53,910 bases of DNA from an uncultured Muribaculaceae bacterium (GCA_947625935.1 CANQQE010000023.1:1-53910); one strand, 5' to 3'. Numbered from the stretch's first letter, positions 1 to 8,196 are shown. Notes: generated by a model from the letters alone, not told the origin. Translations and numbers: made by a program.

Positions 1-104
1 ATGATCGTAAGAATCTGCTTTAGGATGTACGCCTGATCCTCCAGCATGGAGAACTCGTTTACCCGTTTCCCCAGGTGTAGGTCCGATAAGTGAATGAGTC
101 TCAT
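1..104 (-). CDS. sbcD: SbcD exonuclease subunit, N-terminal fragment
   Basis: Partial gene leaving the window at its left edge; only the first 34 codons are present. Read on the minus strand from an ATG at 104 it begins MRLIHLSDLHLGKRVNEF, which holds the DLHLG metal-binding motif that opens the Mre11/SbcD metallophosphoesterase fold. In the family, SbcD forms with SbcC a nuclease that cleaves DNA hairpins and double-strand ends in the cytoplasm. A purine-rich AAGAAGG lies upstream of the ATG and a good promoter lies at 136-164. The gene is divergent from the LytTR regulator. The motif is strong, but with so little sequence another calcineurin-like phosphoesterase cannot be fully excluded. 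Confidence 0.85.
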   Translation of the reverse strand, partial: MRLIHLSDLHLGKRVNEFSMLEDQAYILKQILTI

Positions 105-135
105 GGCGGCGCCCTTCTTTCTGTTTTTCACGTCC

Positions 136-164
136 ATTTTAGCAAAAGCAGTCAAAAAATGCAA
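136..164 (-). promoter_or_regulatory. Predicted promoter of sbcD
   Basis: On the minus strand TTGCAT (159-164) and TAAAAT (136-141) are separated by exactly 17 bp, and TGC immediately precedes the -10 (extended -10). It points into sbcD, 32 bp ahead of its ATG. Confidence 0.55.
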
Positions 165-219
165 CCCTGGGGTAAAAGCCGGATTTTTTCCTCTTTCGGT
201 AGAAATCAAGAAAAAGATG

Positions 220-228
220 TGCTATACT
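220..228 (+). promoter_or_regulatory. Predicted extended -10 promoter of the LytTR/GHKL operon
   Basis: TGC followed by TATACT (223-228) forms an extended -10, with no clear -35. It lies about 30 bp ahead of the TTG start of the response regulator. The same TGTGCTAT context recurs at the exporter promoter near 1679. Confidence 0.4.
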
Positions 229-259
229 ATCCAAAATACGTAAAGGGGGCCGGGGAAAC

Positions 260-961
260 TTGACATATAAAATAGCGGTCTGCGACGACGCGCCTGCCGA
301 CAGGGCCCTGCTCCGCGATATGGTTCGACGCTGGGGGGAGCGGCGGGGCGCCGCGGTTCAGGTTCTGGAATTCCCCACGGCGGAGAGCTTTCTCTTTCAA
401 TACGCCGAAGACAAAAATTACGATATCCTCCTGCTGGACGTGGAAATGGGAGGCGTGTCTGGCATCGGCCTGGCCAAGCGTGTCCGGGCGGACGGCAGCC
501 GGGCGGAGATCGTGTTCATCACCTCCCACTTTGAATTTATCGCCGAGGGGTACGAGGTGGACGCGCTGCACTATTTGGTCAAGCCGGTGGCGGCGGAAAA
601 GCTCTATGAGGTCCTCTCCCGGGCGGCGGAACGGTTGGCGGCGGCGCCGAAGGCCCTGGTCGTCACCTGTGACGGGGTGACGGTAAAGCTTTTTGAGAGG
701 GATATCCTCTATGTGGAATCCTTCGCCCACTATATTGAAATTCACACCCGCACGGACGTGTACAGGCTCAAGGAGCGTATCACGGCCTTTGAAGAGAAGC
801 TCAGCGCCGATTTTTACCGCGCCCACCGCTCCTACATCGTAAACCTAAAGGCCGTGGAGCGGATCGCCCGCTCCTCTGTGACTCTGGCGGGCGGGGCGGA
901 AATCCCCCTGGCCCGGGGGAAATATGACGACATCAACAGGGCGTTCATAGAGAGGAATTAA
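260..961 (+). CDS. LytTR-family response regulator
   Basis: Two-domain regulator of 233 residues in the AgrA/LytR class. Residues 1-120 form a receiver domain: acidic pair in VCDDA near residue 8, phospho-acceptor Asp in ILLLDVEMGG near residue 57, and the conserved Lys of LHYLVKP near residue 108. Residues 130-230 form a LytTR DNA-binding domain with the typical stretch ILYVESFAHYIEIHT and the ending SFYRAHRSYIVNL-like segment (here FYRAHRSYIVNLKAVE). The start is a TTG preceded by GGGGGCCGGGG; no better start is in frame. One base separates it from the partner kinase, so the two are surely co-transcribed. It probably controls the downstream ABC exporter through the paired repeats at 1621-1651. 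The signal sensed is unknown. Confidence 0.93.
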   Translation: MTYKIAVCDDAPADRALLRDMVRRWGERRGAAVQVLEFPTAESFLFQYAEDKNYDILLLDVEMGGVSGIGLAKRVRADGSRAEIVFITSHFEFIAEGYEVDALHYLVKPVAAEKLYEVLSRAAERLAAAPKALVVTCDGVTVKLFERDILYVESFAHYIEIHTRTDVYRLKERITAFEEKLSADFYRAHRSYIVNLKAVERIARSSVTLAGGAEIPLARGKYDDINRAFIERN

Positions 962-962
962 G

Positions 963-1613
963 ATGCTAAAACGTACCTACTTGAAGCTGGTGGAGTACCA
1001 GACGGAGCAATCCCGGCGGCACCTGGAGGAGGTGCGGAGCATCCACCGGGAAATGCGGGGCTACAAGCACGACTTCCACAACCATCTCCAGACCCTCAAG
1101 GGGTACCTGGAGGCCGGGGACACGGACCGGGCCCTGCGCTATATTGGAGAGTTGGACCGGCGGCTGATGGACGTGGACACCCTGCTCAAAACCGGCAGCA
1201 CCTCCCTGGACGCCATCCTCTCCGCCAAAATTGCCCAGGCGAAGAGCGAAAACATCGCCGTCACGGTGAAGGCCAACGTGCCTGACGGTCTGACAATCAG
1301 CGACTTGGAGCTGTCGATTATTGTCGGAAATCTCCTGGACAACGCTATCGAGGCCTGCAAGGCGGCCGGGGGCGAGAAATTCATCCGCCTCTACATCGGC
1401 ATGAAGGGGAAAATGCTCTACTTTTCCATGCTCAATTCCGCCGGGGCCAAGCGCAGGAAGATCGGCAGCTTGTTCACGAGCCGCAAGTCCGGGGCCCATG
1501 GCTTCGGCCTCCGGCGCGCCGAGGCCATCATAAAGGACCACGGCGGCTGGGTCAAATACAACAGCGAGGAGGGGGCCTTCACCTCGGAATTTCTGGTTCC
1601 GGCGCTGCCATAA
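963..1613 (+). CDS. GHKL-type sensor histidine kinase lacking a membrane domain
   Basis: Cytoplasmic histidine kinase of 216 residues, only the catalytic half of an AgrC/ComD-like protein. The phospho-acceptor region reads YKHDFHNHLQTLKGYLEAG (about residues 38-56), typical of the SPOB-a/GHKL group. The N box ELSIIVGNLLDNAIEAC lies near residues 118-134 and the G-rich box AHGFGLRRAEAIIKDHGG near residues 178-195. No hydrophobic segment is visible anywhere, whereas classical peptide-sensing relatives carry six or seven membrane helices. The ATG lies one base after the regulator's stop. With no sensor domain, the input may come through another protein, possibly the exporter encoded next, but this is inference. 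Confidence 0.9.
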   Translation: MLKRTYLKLVEYQTEQSRRHLEEVRSIHREMRGYKHDFHNHLQTLKGYLEAGDTDRALRYIGELDRRLMDVDTLLKTGSTSLDAILSAKIAQAKSENIAVTVKANVPDGLTISDLELSIIVGNLLDNAIEACKAAGGEKFIRLYIGMKGKMLYFSMLNSAGAKRRKIGSLFTSRKSGAHGFGLRRAEAIIKDHGGWVKYNSEEGAFTSEFLVPALP

Positions 1614-1620
1614 AATGCGA

Positions 1621-1651
1621 TTCGTGTACGGACGGCGGCGTTTCGTGCACG
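1621..1651 (+). promoter_or_regulatory. Probable LytTR operator: paired direct repeats, 21-bp period
   Basis: TTCGTGTACG (1621-1630) and TTCGTGCACG (1642-1651) differ at one base and start exactly 21 bp apart, two helical turns. LytTR regulators such as AgrA and ComE bind paired direct repeats with this geometry just upstream of the -35 region. The site lies between the LytTR/GHKL genes and the ABC exporter and ends 27 bp before the exporter's -10. Confidence 0.75.
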
Positions 1652-1676
1652 AATTTTCTTTTTCCTCGCGTTTTGT

Positions 1677-1684
1677 GCTATGAT
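1677..1684 (+). promoter_or_regulatory. Predicted -10 of the exporter operon
   Basis: TATGAT at 1679-1684 with a preceding TG forms an extended -10. The sequence at the -35 spacing is only T-rich (weak), as expected for a promoter needing an activator bound at 1621-1651. The first ABC gene starts 23 bp downstream. Confidence 0.5.
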
Positions 1685-1707
1685 GGGCGCGAAAGGAGTG
1701 AAAAACC

Positions 1708-3552
1708 ATGGAATACGAAAAGGATCCAGACAAAAGGCCCTATAAATCGGTGCTGAGCAACGCCTGGTGGAGCTTTCGGGGGATGATCTCCGGGACGCCG
1801 CTGTCGCTGCTGGTGATGGTGCTGGAGGTGCCCCTGGCGGTGTTCCTGGCCTGGGGCGAGGTACGTCTCCCGGCCTTGGTGGTAGGAGAGGTGACGCGCG
1901 GGGCGAGCCTCCGGCGCGCGGCGCTGGCTGTGGGACTCTTTCTGCTGGCGGTGCTCCTGGCCACGGTCCTGCGGGACACCTGCGAGACGGTGCTGCGTGT
2001 TTACCTGCAAAAATACCGTTCCCTCCGGGGCGATGAGCTGAACCGAAAGGCCATGGAGTGTCAATATCAGACCTTTGAGAAAAAAGAGACCCGGGACTTG
2101 GGCGAGCGGGCCGGGAAGGCCACCTGGGAGTGGAACGGCGGCCAACCCCTCAGCGACGTGCCAAGGCGCGCCCTGAAGCTTACGGAGAACATTTTGTGCT
2201 ACGCGCTCCTGGGCACGGTCCTGTCCAATGTCAGCCCCTGGCTGGTGGTCCTTTTGACCCTGACGCCGGTGGTGAATATCCTGTGCGCTCACGCTTACCG
2301 AAAATGGCAGTACGCCGTCCGTCCCGCTCGGACGGACCTGCGCCGCAGACTGGACTACGTCTGCGCAAAGCCCGCCGATTTTGCCGCCTGGAAGGATATC
2401 CGCGTCTACGGCATGGCCGGGTGGTTCCGGGAGCTCTACCGGGACCTGCTGGATCTGGACCTGGGCTGGGCAAAACGCGGGAGCTTCCGGGAATTTCTCG
2501 TGCGTCTGGCAGATCTCCTGGTGATTCTCCTCCGGGACGGAGCGGCCTACGCCGTGCTGATCATGGAGGCCCTCCGGGGACAAATCACGGCGGAGCAATT
2601 CGTCCTCTACTTTGCCGCTGTGTCCTCCTTCGCGGGCTTTGTGGGGAACATCGTCAGCGAGTGGAACGGGATTATGAATGCCAGCCTCTTCGTCTGCGAC
2701 TTCCGGGAGTTTCTGGACTTGCCTGATGACACGCCGGAGGGGACGCGGAGCACCGCGGAATGCCTGGACCGGGCCCCGGAGATCGTCTTCGACCACGTAT
2801 CTTTTCGCTACGACGGCGCCGAAGCCGACACCATCCACGACCTCAGCCTGACCATAGCCCCCGGCGAGAAGGTCGCCCTAGTGGGCCTCAACGGTGCGGG
2901 GAAGACGACGCTTGTGAAGCTCCTGTGCGGCCTTTACGCCCCGGCCTCCGGGGAGATTCGCCTGGGCGGCGTGCCCACGGGGGATTTTCGGCGGGAGGAA
3001 TATTATAAGCTCCTCTCCCCCGTATTTCAGGATGTACAGACGGGGCCCTTCACAATTCGCGAGACGGTCGCCTGCCAGCTGGACGGTGGCGGTGACGGGG
3101 TCCGCGCGGAGGCGTGCCTTCGGCGGGCGGGCCTGGGGGAGAAGCTGGACGCCCTGCCAAAGGGCATGGACACGGTGCTGGATAAGCAGCTTGACAAGGA
3201 CGGTACGGATCTCTCCGGCGGGGAGAAGCAGAAGCTCATGCTGGCCCGGGCCCTCTACAAAAACGCGCCCGTCCTCGTCCTGGACGAGCCCACGGCAGCC
3301 CTGGACCCCATTGCGGAAAATGAAATCTATTTACAATACAACGCCATGACGGAGGGAAAGACCGCCCTCTTCATCTCCCACCGTCTGGCATCCACCCGCT
3401 TTTGCGACAGGATTGTCTTCTTAAAGGACGGCGAGATCACGGAGCTGGGGACCCACGAGGAGCTTATGGCCCTGGGCGGCGAGTACAGCAAACTCTTTGA
3501 GATTCAGAGCTGCTGGTACAGGGATGACTACAAGGGAGGTGCGGAGGAATGA
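1708..3552 (+). CDS. ABC exporter half-transporter (subunit 1)
   Basis: Fused membrane plus ATPase protein of 614 residues, type IV (ABCB-like) exporter layout. The first ~340 residues hold about six hydrophobic segments. The ATPase domain has Walker A GLNGAGKTT (393-401), Q-loop VFQDVQ, signature LSGGEKQ (from 502), Walker B VLVLDEPTA (522-530) and H-loop ISHRLAS (His558). The start is supported by GAAAGGAG at proper spacing. Its stop overlaps the next gene's start (ATGA), so the two subunits are translationally coupled and most likely form a heterodimer in the membrane. No peptide precursor, peptidase domain or immunity gene is visible beside it, so the substrate is unknown; drug, peptide or signal export under LytTR control are all possible. 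Confidence 0.93.
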   Translation: MEYEKDPDKRPYKSVLSNAWWSFRGMISGTPLSLLVMVLEVPLAVFLAWGEVRLPALVVGEVTRGASLRRAALAVGLFLLAVLLATVLRDTCETVLRVYLQKYRSLRGDELNRKAMECQYQTFEKKETRDLGERAGKATWEWNGGQPLSDVPRRALKLTENILCYALLGTVLSNVSPWLVVLLTLTPVVNILCAHAYRKWQYAVRPARTDLRRRLDYVCAKPADFAAWKDIRVYGMAGWFRELYRDLLDLDLGWAKRGSFREFLVRLADLLVILLRDGAAYAVLIMEALRGQITAEQFVLYFAAVSSFAGFVGNIVSEWNGIMNASLFVCDFREFLDLPDDTPEGTRSTAECLDRAPEIVFDHVSFRYDGAEADTIHDLSLTIAPGEKVALVGLNGAGKTTLVKLLCGLYAPASGEIRLGGVPTGDFRREEYYKLLSPVFQDVQTGPFTIRETVACQLDGGGDGVRAEACLRRAGLGEKLDALPKGMDTVLDKQLDKDGTDLSGGEKQKLMLARALYKNAPVLVLDEPTAALDPIAENEIYLQYNAMTEGKTALFISHRLASTRFCDRIVFLKDGEITELGTHEELMALGGEYSKLFEIQSCWYRDDYKGGAEE

Positions 3553-5360
3553 AGCTTTCGGAGCATCTCCGCATCTTTGGGCGCGGCATTCGTTTGCTCT
3601 ATGAGATGAGCCCCGCGTACACCGTGCTTTTTATGCTGGAGGCCCTTGTCTCCGCCGTCACGCCCTACGTACCCATCTGGTTTTCGGCGCGGCTTATCGA
3701 TGCCATCGCCGCCGGGAGACCGCTCCGGACGCTGGCGCTGTACGCCGCCCTCACCGTGGGACTGACGTTTCTTATGAAGCTCCTGTCCGCCGCCCTCGTC
3801 CGGCGCCGGGATGTGGGGAGCGAGGCGCTGGGCTATAACGCCGATTGGCGCTACGCTGAAAAGGCTATGGACATGGCCTACAAAAACGTAGAGGACCGGG
3901 ACACGGCCCTTTTGCGGGAGCGGATTCGAAAGGAGACCCAGACGGGCTACAACTACTGGTATCTGGAGGCCGGCGTGGCTGAGCTTATCCGCTTCACGGC
4001 CCAAATCGCCGCCAGTATCACCCTCACCGCGTCCTTTTTCGGCGTCAAGAGCATCCCTTTGTGGATGAAGCTGGCCCTGGTGGGCGGCGTCCTCCTGACC
4101 TTGCTGGCCGGTATGTTCCTCAAGTCGCGGAGTGAGAGGATCATGAAAGTTTTTTTCGACCGGCTGGTGGATACCAATATCCGCAGCGAAAAACTGGATT
4201 CCTTCATCAAGGGGTATTCCAACGGCAAGGACATCCGGCTCTACGGCATGGCGGAGGACCTGGCGGCGCGGGCGCTCCGGTTCGGAAACGAGTTTTGCCG
4301 GGAACTCGCCCGGACGGACATCCCCGCAAGCCTCCTCAACTCCGTGGGGAAGATATTCGACTACGGCCTCCGATTCGGCGTTTATATGATCCTGATCTTC
4401 GCCGCCCTCCGAGGCGGGGTGTCCGTGGGCTCTATCGCGCAGTACGTGTCCTGCGTCACCCTGCTCATCGCCGCCGTCACCGAGCTTGTGAGCACCGTGC
4501 AGATGACACTTCTCAACGATGGGTATTTAAAGCGCTATTTCTCCTGGTTCGACATCCCCAACGAGATGTACAAGGGCACCCTCACCGTGGAGAAACGGGA
4601 CGACAACGAATATTTTGTAGAATTCCGGGACGTGTCCTTCAAGTACCCCCACACGGATGCCTGGGCGCTTCGGCACGTTAACATGAAATTCAAGGTGGGC
4701 CAGAAGCTGGCGGTGGTGGGTATGAACGGCTCTGGCAAGACCACCTTCATCAAACTGCTCTGCCGCCTTTACGACCCAACGGAGGGCGTCATACTTCTGA
4801 ACGGCGTGGACATCCGCAAGTACGACTATGACGAATACATGTCCCTCTTCTCCGTGGTGTTCCAGGATTTCAAGCTCTTCGCCGTCTCGCTGGGGCAGAA
4901 CGTGGCCGCAAGTACCGATTACGACCAGGTACGCGTGGAGGACTGCCTAAAACGCGCTGGGTTTGACAAGCGGGAGGCAGCCATGCCTCAAGGCCTAAAC
5001 ACGCCCCTCTACAAGGACTTCGACAAGGACGGTGTGGAGATTTCCGGCGGCGAGGCGCAAAAGATCGCCCTGGCCCGCGCTCTCTACAAGGACGCTCCCT
5101 TCATCATCCTGGACGAGCCTACCGCAGCTCTGGATCCGGTGTCGGAGTACGAGGTCTACAGCCGCTTCAATCGCATCGCCGGGGACAGGACCGCCGTCTA
5201 TATCAGCCACCGCCTGGCCTCCTGCCGCTTCTGCGACAAGATCGCTGTCTTTGACGCCGGTCAAATCGTCCAATCCGGCCGTCACGAGGACCTGATAGCC
5301 GACCGGGCAGGCAAATATCACGAGCTCTGGACCGCCCAGGCCCGGTATTATACAGATTGA
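3549..5360 (+). CDS. ABC exporter half-transporter (subunit 2)
   Basis: Second half-transporter of 603 residues, starting inside the ATGA overlap with subunit 1. It has an N-terminal membrane domain (about residues 1-330). The ATPase domain has Walker A GMNGSGKTT (from 391), VFQDFK Q-loop, signature ISGGEAQ (from 498), Walker B FIILDEPTA (518-526) and H-loop ISHRLAS. The catalytic Glu after Walker B is present in both subunits, so neither nucleotide site is obviously degenerate, unlike many heterodimeric exporters. It ends just before the terminator hairpin at 5411-5460. The expected role is ATP-driven export of an unidentified substrate together with subunit 1. Confidence 0.93.
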   Translation: MKLSEHLRIFGRGIRLLYEMSPAYTVLFMLEALVSAVTPYVPIWFSARLIDAIAAGRPLRTLALYAALTVGLTFLMKLLSAALVRRRDVGSEALGYNADWRYAEKAMDMAYKNVEDRDTALLRERIRKETQTGYNYWYLEAGVAELIRFTAQIAASITLTASFFGVKSIPLWMKLALVGGVLLTLLAGMFLKSRSERIMKVFFDRLVDTNIRSEKLDSFIKGYSNGKDIRLYGMAEDLAARALRFGNEFCRELARTDIPASLLNSVGKIFDYGLRFGVYMILIFAALRGGVSVGSIAQYVSCVTLLIAAVTELVSTVQMTLLNDGYLKRYFSWFDIPNEMYKGTLTVEKRDDNEYFVEFRDVSFKYPHTDAWALRHVNMKFKVGQKLAVVGMNGSGKTTFIKLLCRLYDPTEGVILLNGVDIRKYDYDEYMSLFSVVFQDFKLFAVSLGQNVAASTDYDQVRVEDCLKRAGFDKREAAMPQGLNTPLYKDFDKDGVEISGGEAQKIALARALYKDAPFIILDEPTAALDPVSEYEVYSRFNRIAGDRTAVYISHRLASCRFCDKIAVFDAGQIVQSGRHEDLIADRAGKYHELWTAQARYYTD

Positions 5361-5410
5361 CGTATAAAGTAGACCGGTTTCAATCGCAAAAGAAGACGCG
5401 TTCCGGCAAA

Positions 5411-5460
5411 GCGTCGAAAGTCCTGAATTTTTGGGGCTTTCGGCGCTTCAGGCGTTTTTT
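5411..5460 (+). terminator. Terminator after the ABC exporter operon
   Basis: GCGTCGAAAGTCC (5411-5423) pairs with GGGGCTTTCGGCGC (5433-5446) with one G-T pair and a short loop. A second pairing, CCTGAA/TTCAGG, brings the structure next to TTTTTT at 5455-5460. The two pairings share bases and are alternatives. Confidence 0.65.
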
Positions 5461-5632
5461 CTGGCAGCGTGTTTTTTACCATTTTTGAAAAATACCGGAC
5501 ATTTTAGCTTTTTTATTCTTCTTTTCGGGATATTGGCAGATTATAACGGTCAAAAAACACAATATATGGGAGCGTTTCCCTTCAAAACCACTATTTTTTC
5601 TGAAAATAGAAGCCGATGTTGTCTATCTTTCA
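5461..5632. other. AT-rich spacer before the polysaccharide promoter
   Basis: Low-complexity, T-rich stretch between the exporter terminator and the polysaccharide promoter. A forward open frame through here has no ribosome binding site, runs across the terminator and has no recognisable motif, so no gene is called. Confidence 0.5.
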
Positions 5633-5661
5633 TTGACAAACGCGCCGCCGCAGTGTATAAT
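5633..5661 (+). promoter_or_regulatory. Consensus sigma-A promoter of the polysaccharide locus
   Basis: TTGACA (5633-5638) and TATAAT (5656-5661) are both perfect matches to consensus with an ideal 17-bp spacer. Transcription would start near 5668, about 350 nt before the first polysaccharide gene. Confidence 0.88.
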
Positions 5662-5667
5662 ATCAAA

Positions 5668-6017
5668 GCTATAGGTGGATCGTGACGCTTTGCGTAACGG
5701 CCATTTATTCAGGCAAAACCAAAACGTCAGGTTTTAAGCGGGTTTGCGGCTGCTGAAGCCTATATCCTTTTTGATTTTTCTCCCCGGATGCGGAAAGGCA
5801 AATCGGAGATCCGCCGAAAACCGGCTTCGGATTTGCCCTGCTTTGACCCGGCGGGGATCGAGAAGTTCCAAAAGGAGGTATGAGCAACCCGTGATGAAAA
5901 TTACGGGCGTTTTGCTATGCTTGAAAGCGCCTAAAATGGCAGTTGAGCGCTTATGGGGATCTCCTTTAAAATGATTGTAAAAAAGAAATAAGTCGCTGCT
6001 CTGGAGAAACAGCGGAT
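5668..6017 (+). promoter_or_regulatory. Long structured 5' leader of the polysaccharide operon
   Basis: About 350 untranslated bases with several nested inverted repeats. CGTGACGC (5681-5688) pairs with GCGTAACG (5692-5699) with one mismatch. TCCCC (5781-5785) closes with GGGGA (5853-5857) around GGCAAATC (5797-5804)/GATTTGCC (5830-5837) and an inner GCCG (5813-5816)/CGGC (5822-5825). AGCAACCCGT (5883-5892) faces ACGGGCGTTTTGCT (5903-5916), with a U run inside the 3' arm. An AAAGGAGG at 5871-5878 and a short frame (5893-5974) follow. The pattern resembles a cis-acting leader, but it matches no riboswitch consensus that I know. Confidence 0.45.
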
Positions 6018-8024
6018 TTGAGGTGCAATTTGTTCGTGATGCAAAAGATAGCAAAGTTAAACAGACAAACGCTGCATTGGAAGATCATAGCGATCTATCT
6101 TCTGCTCTTTGATATGTTCGCGCTGAACATATCGCATTTTCTGGCGCTGTGGGTACGGTTTGACTGCCAGTATTCAGAAATTCCTTCAAATTACTTATTC
6201 TCCTTTGTCCATTTGGCCCCGTTCTATACGATCGTCAGTCTGATCGCCTTTTGGCGGTTCCACCTCTATAACAGCGTCTGGCGATTTGCCAGTTTCAATG
6301 AGTTTACCCGGGTGGTTTTGGCTACTGCCGCAACCTTCATTTTGCATATTCTTTTGACGATTCTTTACGTCCGCGCTTTCCCGTGGTTTGGCGTTGTGCG
6401 GATGCCGCTTACCTACTATGCTTTTGGCATTGTGATCCAATTTCTGCTCACCCTTTCCTCCCGTTTTTTCTATCGCTTCATTTTGCTGATGAGGGATATG
6501 CGCCGCAAAGCTTCTTCCAATGTCGCGCGCATTCTTTTGGTAGGCGGCGGTGAGGCTGGGCAGATGGTTCTGCATAGCATCAATCAGGCGCGGGATGTCC
6601 GGGAGAAGGTTTGCTGCGTCATTGATGACAATCCGAATAAGTGGAACCGGTATATTGATGGAATTCCCATCGTTGGCGGACGGGATGACATTTTAAAGTC
6701 TGTCAAGGCCTTCCGGATCGACAAGATCATCGTGGCCATCCCCAGCGCGACGGCAAAGGAAAAACGGGATATCCTAAATATCTGTAAAGAAGCGGGATGC
6801 GAAATAAAGAATCTGCCCGATATGTACCGCTTCATGACCGGGGATGTGCCGGTCCTGAATGCCCTCGCGGATGTCTCGATGGAGGACCTTCTTGGACGGG
6901 AGCCGGTAAAGGTGGATATGCAGGGCATCTTCCAATTCCTCCAGGGAAAGACAATCCTTGTAACCGGCGGCGGCGGTTCCATCGGTTCGGAGCTTTGCCG
7001 GCAGATCGCGGCCCACACCCCAAGGCAGCTCATCATCTTTGATATGTATGAGAACAACGCCTATGACATTCAGAACGAACTGATGAGAAAATACCCGACG
7101 CTGAATCTCACAGTGCTCATCGGATCGGTGCGGGACAGCGCGCGCATCAATAGCGTGTTTGAGCAGTACCGTCCTGAGATCGTTTATCATGCGGCTGCCC
7201 ACAAGCACGTCCCCCTGATGGAGTCTTCCGCAAATGAAGCGATTAAAAATAATGTGTTTGGCACCTACAAGACGGCCTACGCCGCGATGAAAAACGGCTG
7301 CAAGCGGTTTGTACTGATCAGCACCGATAAAGCGGTGAACCCGACCAATGTGATGGGCGCCAGTAAGCGGATGTGCGAAATGGTCATCCAATCCTTTGAC
7401 AAGATGATCGAAGAAGGCAGGGAGGCCGAGATTCCGCGGCTGTACGCCCACATGAGCAACGAAGACAGCAAAATGACCGAAGGTCTGCCCGCGGGATTCC
7501 ACGCGACGACTGAGTTTGTGGCGGTGCGATTTGGGAACGTGCTTGGCAGCAACGGCTCGGTGGTGCCCCTCTTTAAAAAGCAGATCGAGGCGGGCGGGCC
7601 GGTGACGGTGACGCACCCCGACATCGTGCGCTACTTTATGACGATCCCGGAGGCGGTGAGCCTGGTGCTGCAAGCGGGCACCTATGCCGAGAGCGGGACG
7701 ATCTATGTGCTGGATATGGGAGAGCCGGTCAAGATCGATGATCTTGCCCGAAACCTGATTAAGCTCTCCGGAAAAGACATCAAGATCGAATATACAGGAT
7801 TGCGTCCCGGCGAAAAGCTCTACGAAGAGAAGCTAATGGACGAAGAGGGTCTCCGGACAACGCCCAACAAACTGATTCATATCGCGAATCCCATTCCGAT
7901 GGACACACAAAAATTCTTCTGCCAACTCAAGGAGCTAATGAAGGTGTGCTACGCGGAAAATATTGATATCCACGAAATGATTGGCCAGATCGTTGAAACT
8001 TATCACAAGCCAGTTGCTTGTTGA
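6018..8024 (+). CDS. Membrane-bound nucleotide-sugar 4,6-dehydratase (CapD/PglF family)
   Basis: Polysaccharide biosynthesis enzyme of 668 residues that in its family converts UDP-GlcNAc or a related sugar to a 4-keto-6-deoxy intermediate. About four N-terminal membrane helices (residues 20-150) come first, then a Rossmann-like domain with VGGGEAGQ (from ~175), then the dehydratase domain with TGGGGSIGSE (from 316) and TDKAVNPTNVMGASKR (436-451). There Met446 replaces the usual Tyr of YxxxK, as is typical of PglF/CapD. The segment after EMVIQSF carries about 25 extra residues (AEIPRLYAHMSNEDSKMTEG) compared with relatives I know. The start is uncertain: TTG 6018 has GGAGA upstream, but GTG 6036 or ATG 6039 also fit. 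First gene of the polysaccharide locus. Confidence 0.92.
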   Translation: MRCNLFVMQKIAKLNRQTLHWKIIAIYLLLFDMFALNISHFLALWVRFDCQYSEIPSNYLFSFVHLAPFYTIVSLIAFWRFHLYNSVWRFASFNEFTRVVLATAATFILHILLTILYVRAFPWFGVVRMPLTYYAFGIVIQFLLTLSSRFFYRFILLMRDMRRKASSNVARILLVGGGEAGQMVLHSINQARDVREKVCCVIDDNPNKWNRYIDGIPIVGGRDDILKSVKAFRIDKIIVAIPSATAKEKRDILNICKEAGCEIKNLPDMYRFMTGDVPVLNALADVSMEDLLGREPVKVDMQGIFQFLQGKTILVTGGGGSIGSELCRQIAAHTPRQLIIFDMYENNAYDIQNELMRKYPTLNLTVLIGSVRDSARINSVFEQYRPEIVYHAAAHKHVPLMESSANEAIKNNVFGTYKTAYAAMKNGCKRFVLISTDKAVNPTNVMGASKRMCEMVIQSFDKMIEEGREAEIPRLYAHMSNEDSKMTEGLPAGFHATTEFVAVRFGNVLGSNGSVVPLFKKQIEAGGPVTVTHPDIVRYFMTIPEAVSLVLQAGTYAESGTIYVLDMGEPVKIDDLARNLIKLSGKDIKIEYTGLRPGEKLYEEKLMDEEGLRTTPNKLIHIANPIPMDTQKFFCQLKELMKVCYAENIDIHEMIGQIVETYHKPVAC

Positions 8025-8196
8025 CGGAGAGAAGAAGCGTGGTGAACGCGCCGTAGAAGATCCCGCTCCACGCAAGGGCCGTTGTGCCGCTGTGACGAGC
8101 GGGGCGGTGGCGCTGGAAAGACGGCTCTGAATGGCCCCACAGTCCTAAAAACAGATATGATGATGCCCGAAAGGGTGTCGGGAAAGTAGGAAACGG
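8025..8196. other. Intergenic gap in the polysaccharide operon
   Basis: 172 bp between the dehydratase and the sugar transferase. A small CCCGAAAGGGTGTCGGG inverted repeat lies just before the next gene. No gene or relic is recognised. Confidence 0.4.

Noticed and set aside
5431-5685. 84-residue forward open frame after the exporter genes
   Set aside because: It runs through the terminator and the consensus promoter, has no ribosome binding site and no recognisable motif.
5680-5860. Known riboswitch (c-di-GMP-I, ZTP or similar) in the leader
   Set aside because: Short resemblances (GGTGGATCGTGACG to ZTP; AAGGCAAAT to c-di-GMP-I) are not followed by the other conserved core elements of either class.
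5893-5974. Possible leader peptide (MKITGVLLCLKAPKMAVERL...) in the polysaccharide leader
   Set aside because: The AAAGGAGG is 12-15 bases away, too far for a good start, and nothing downstream looks like a coupled attenuator. Kept only as a remark in the leader entry.
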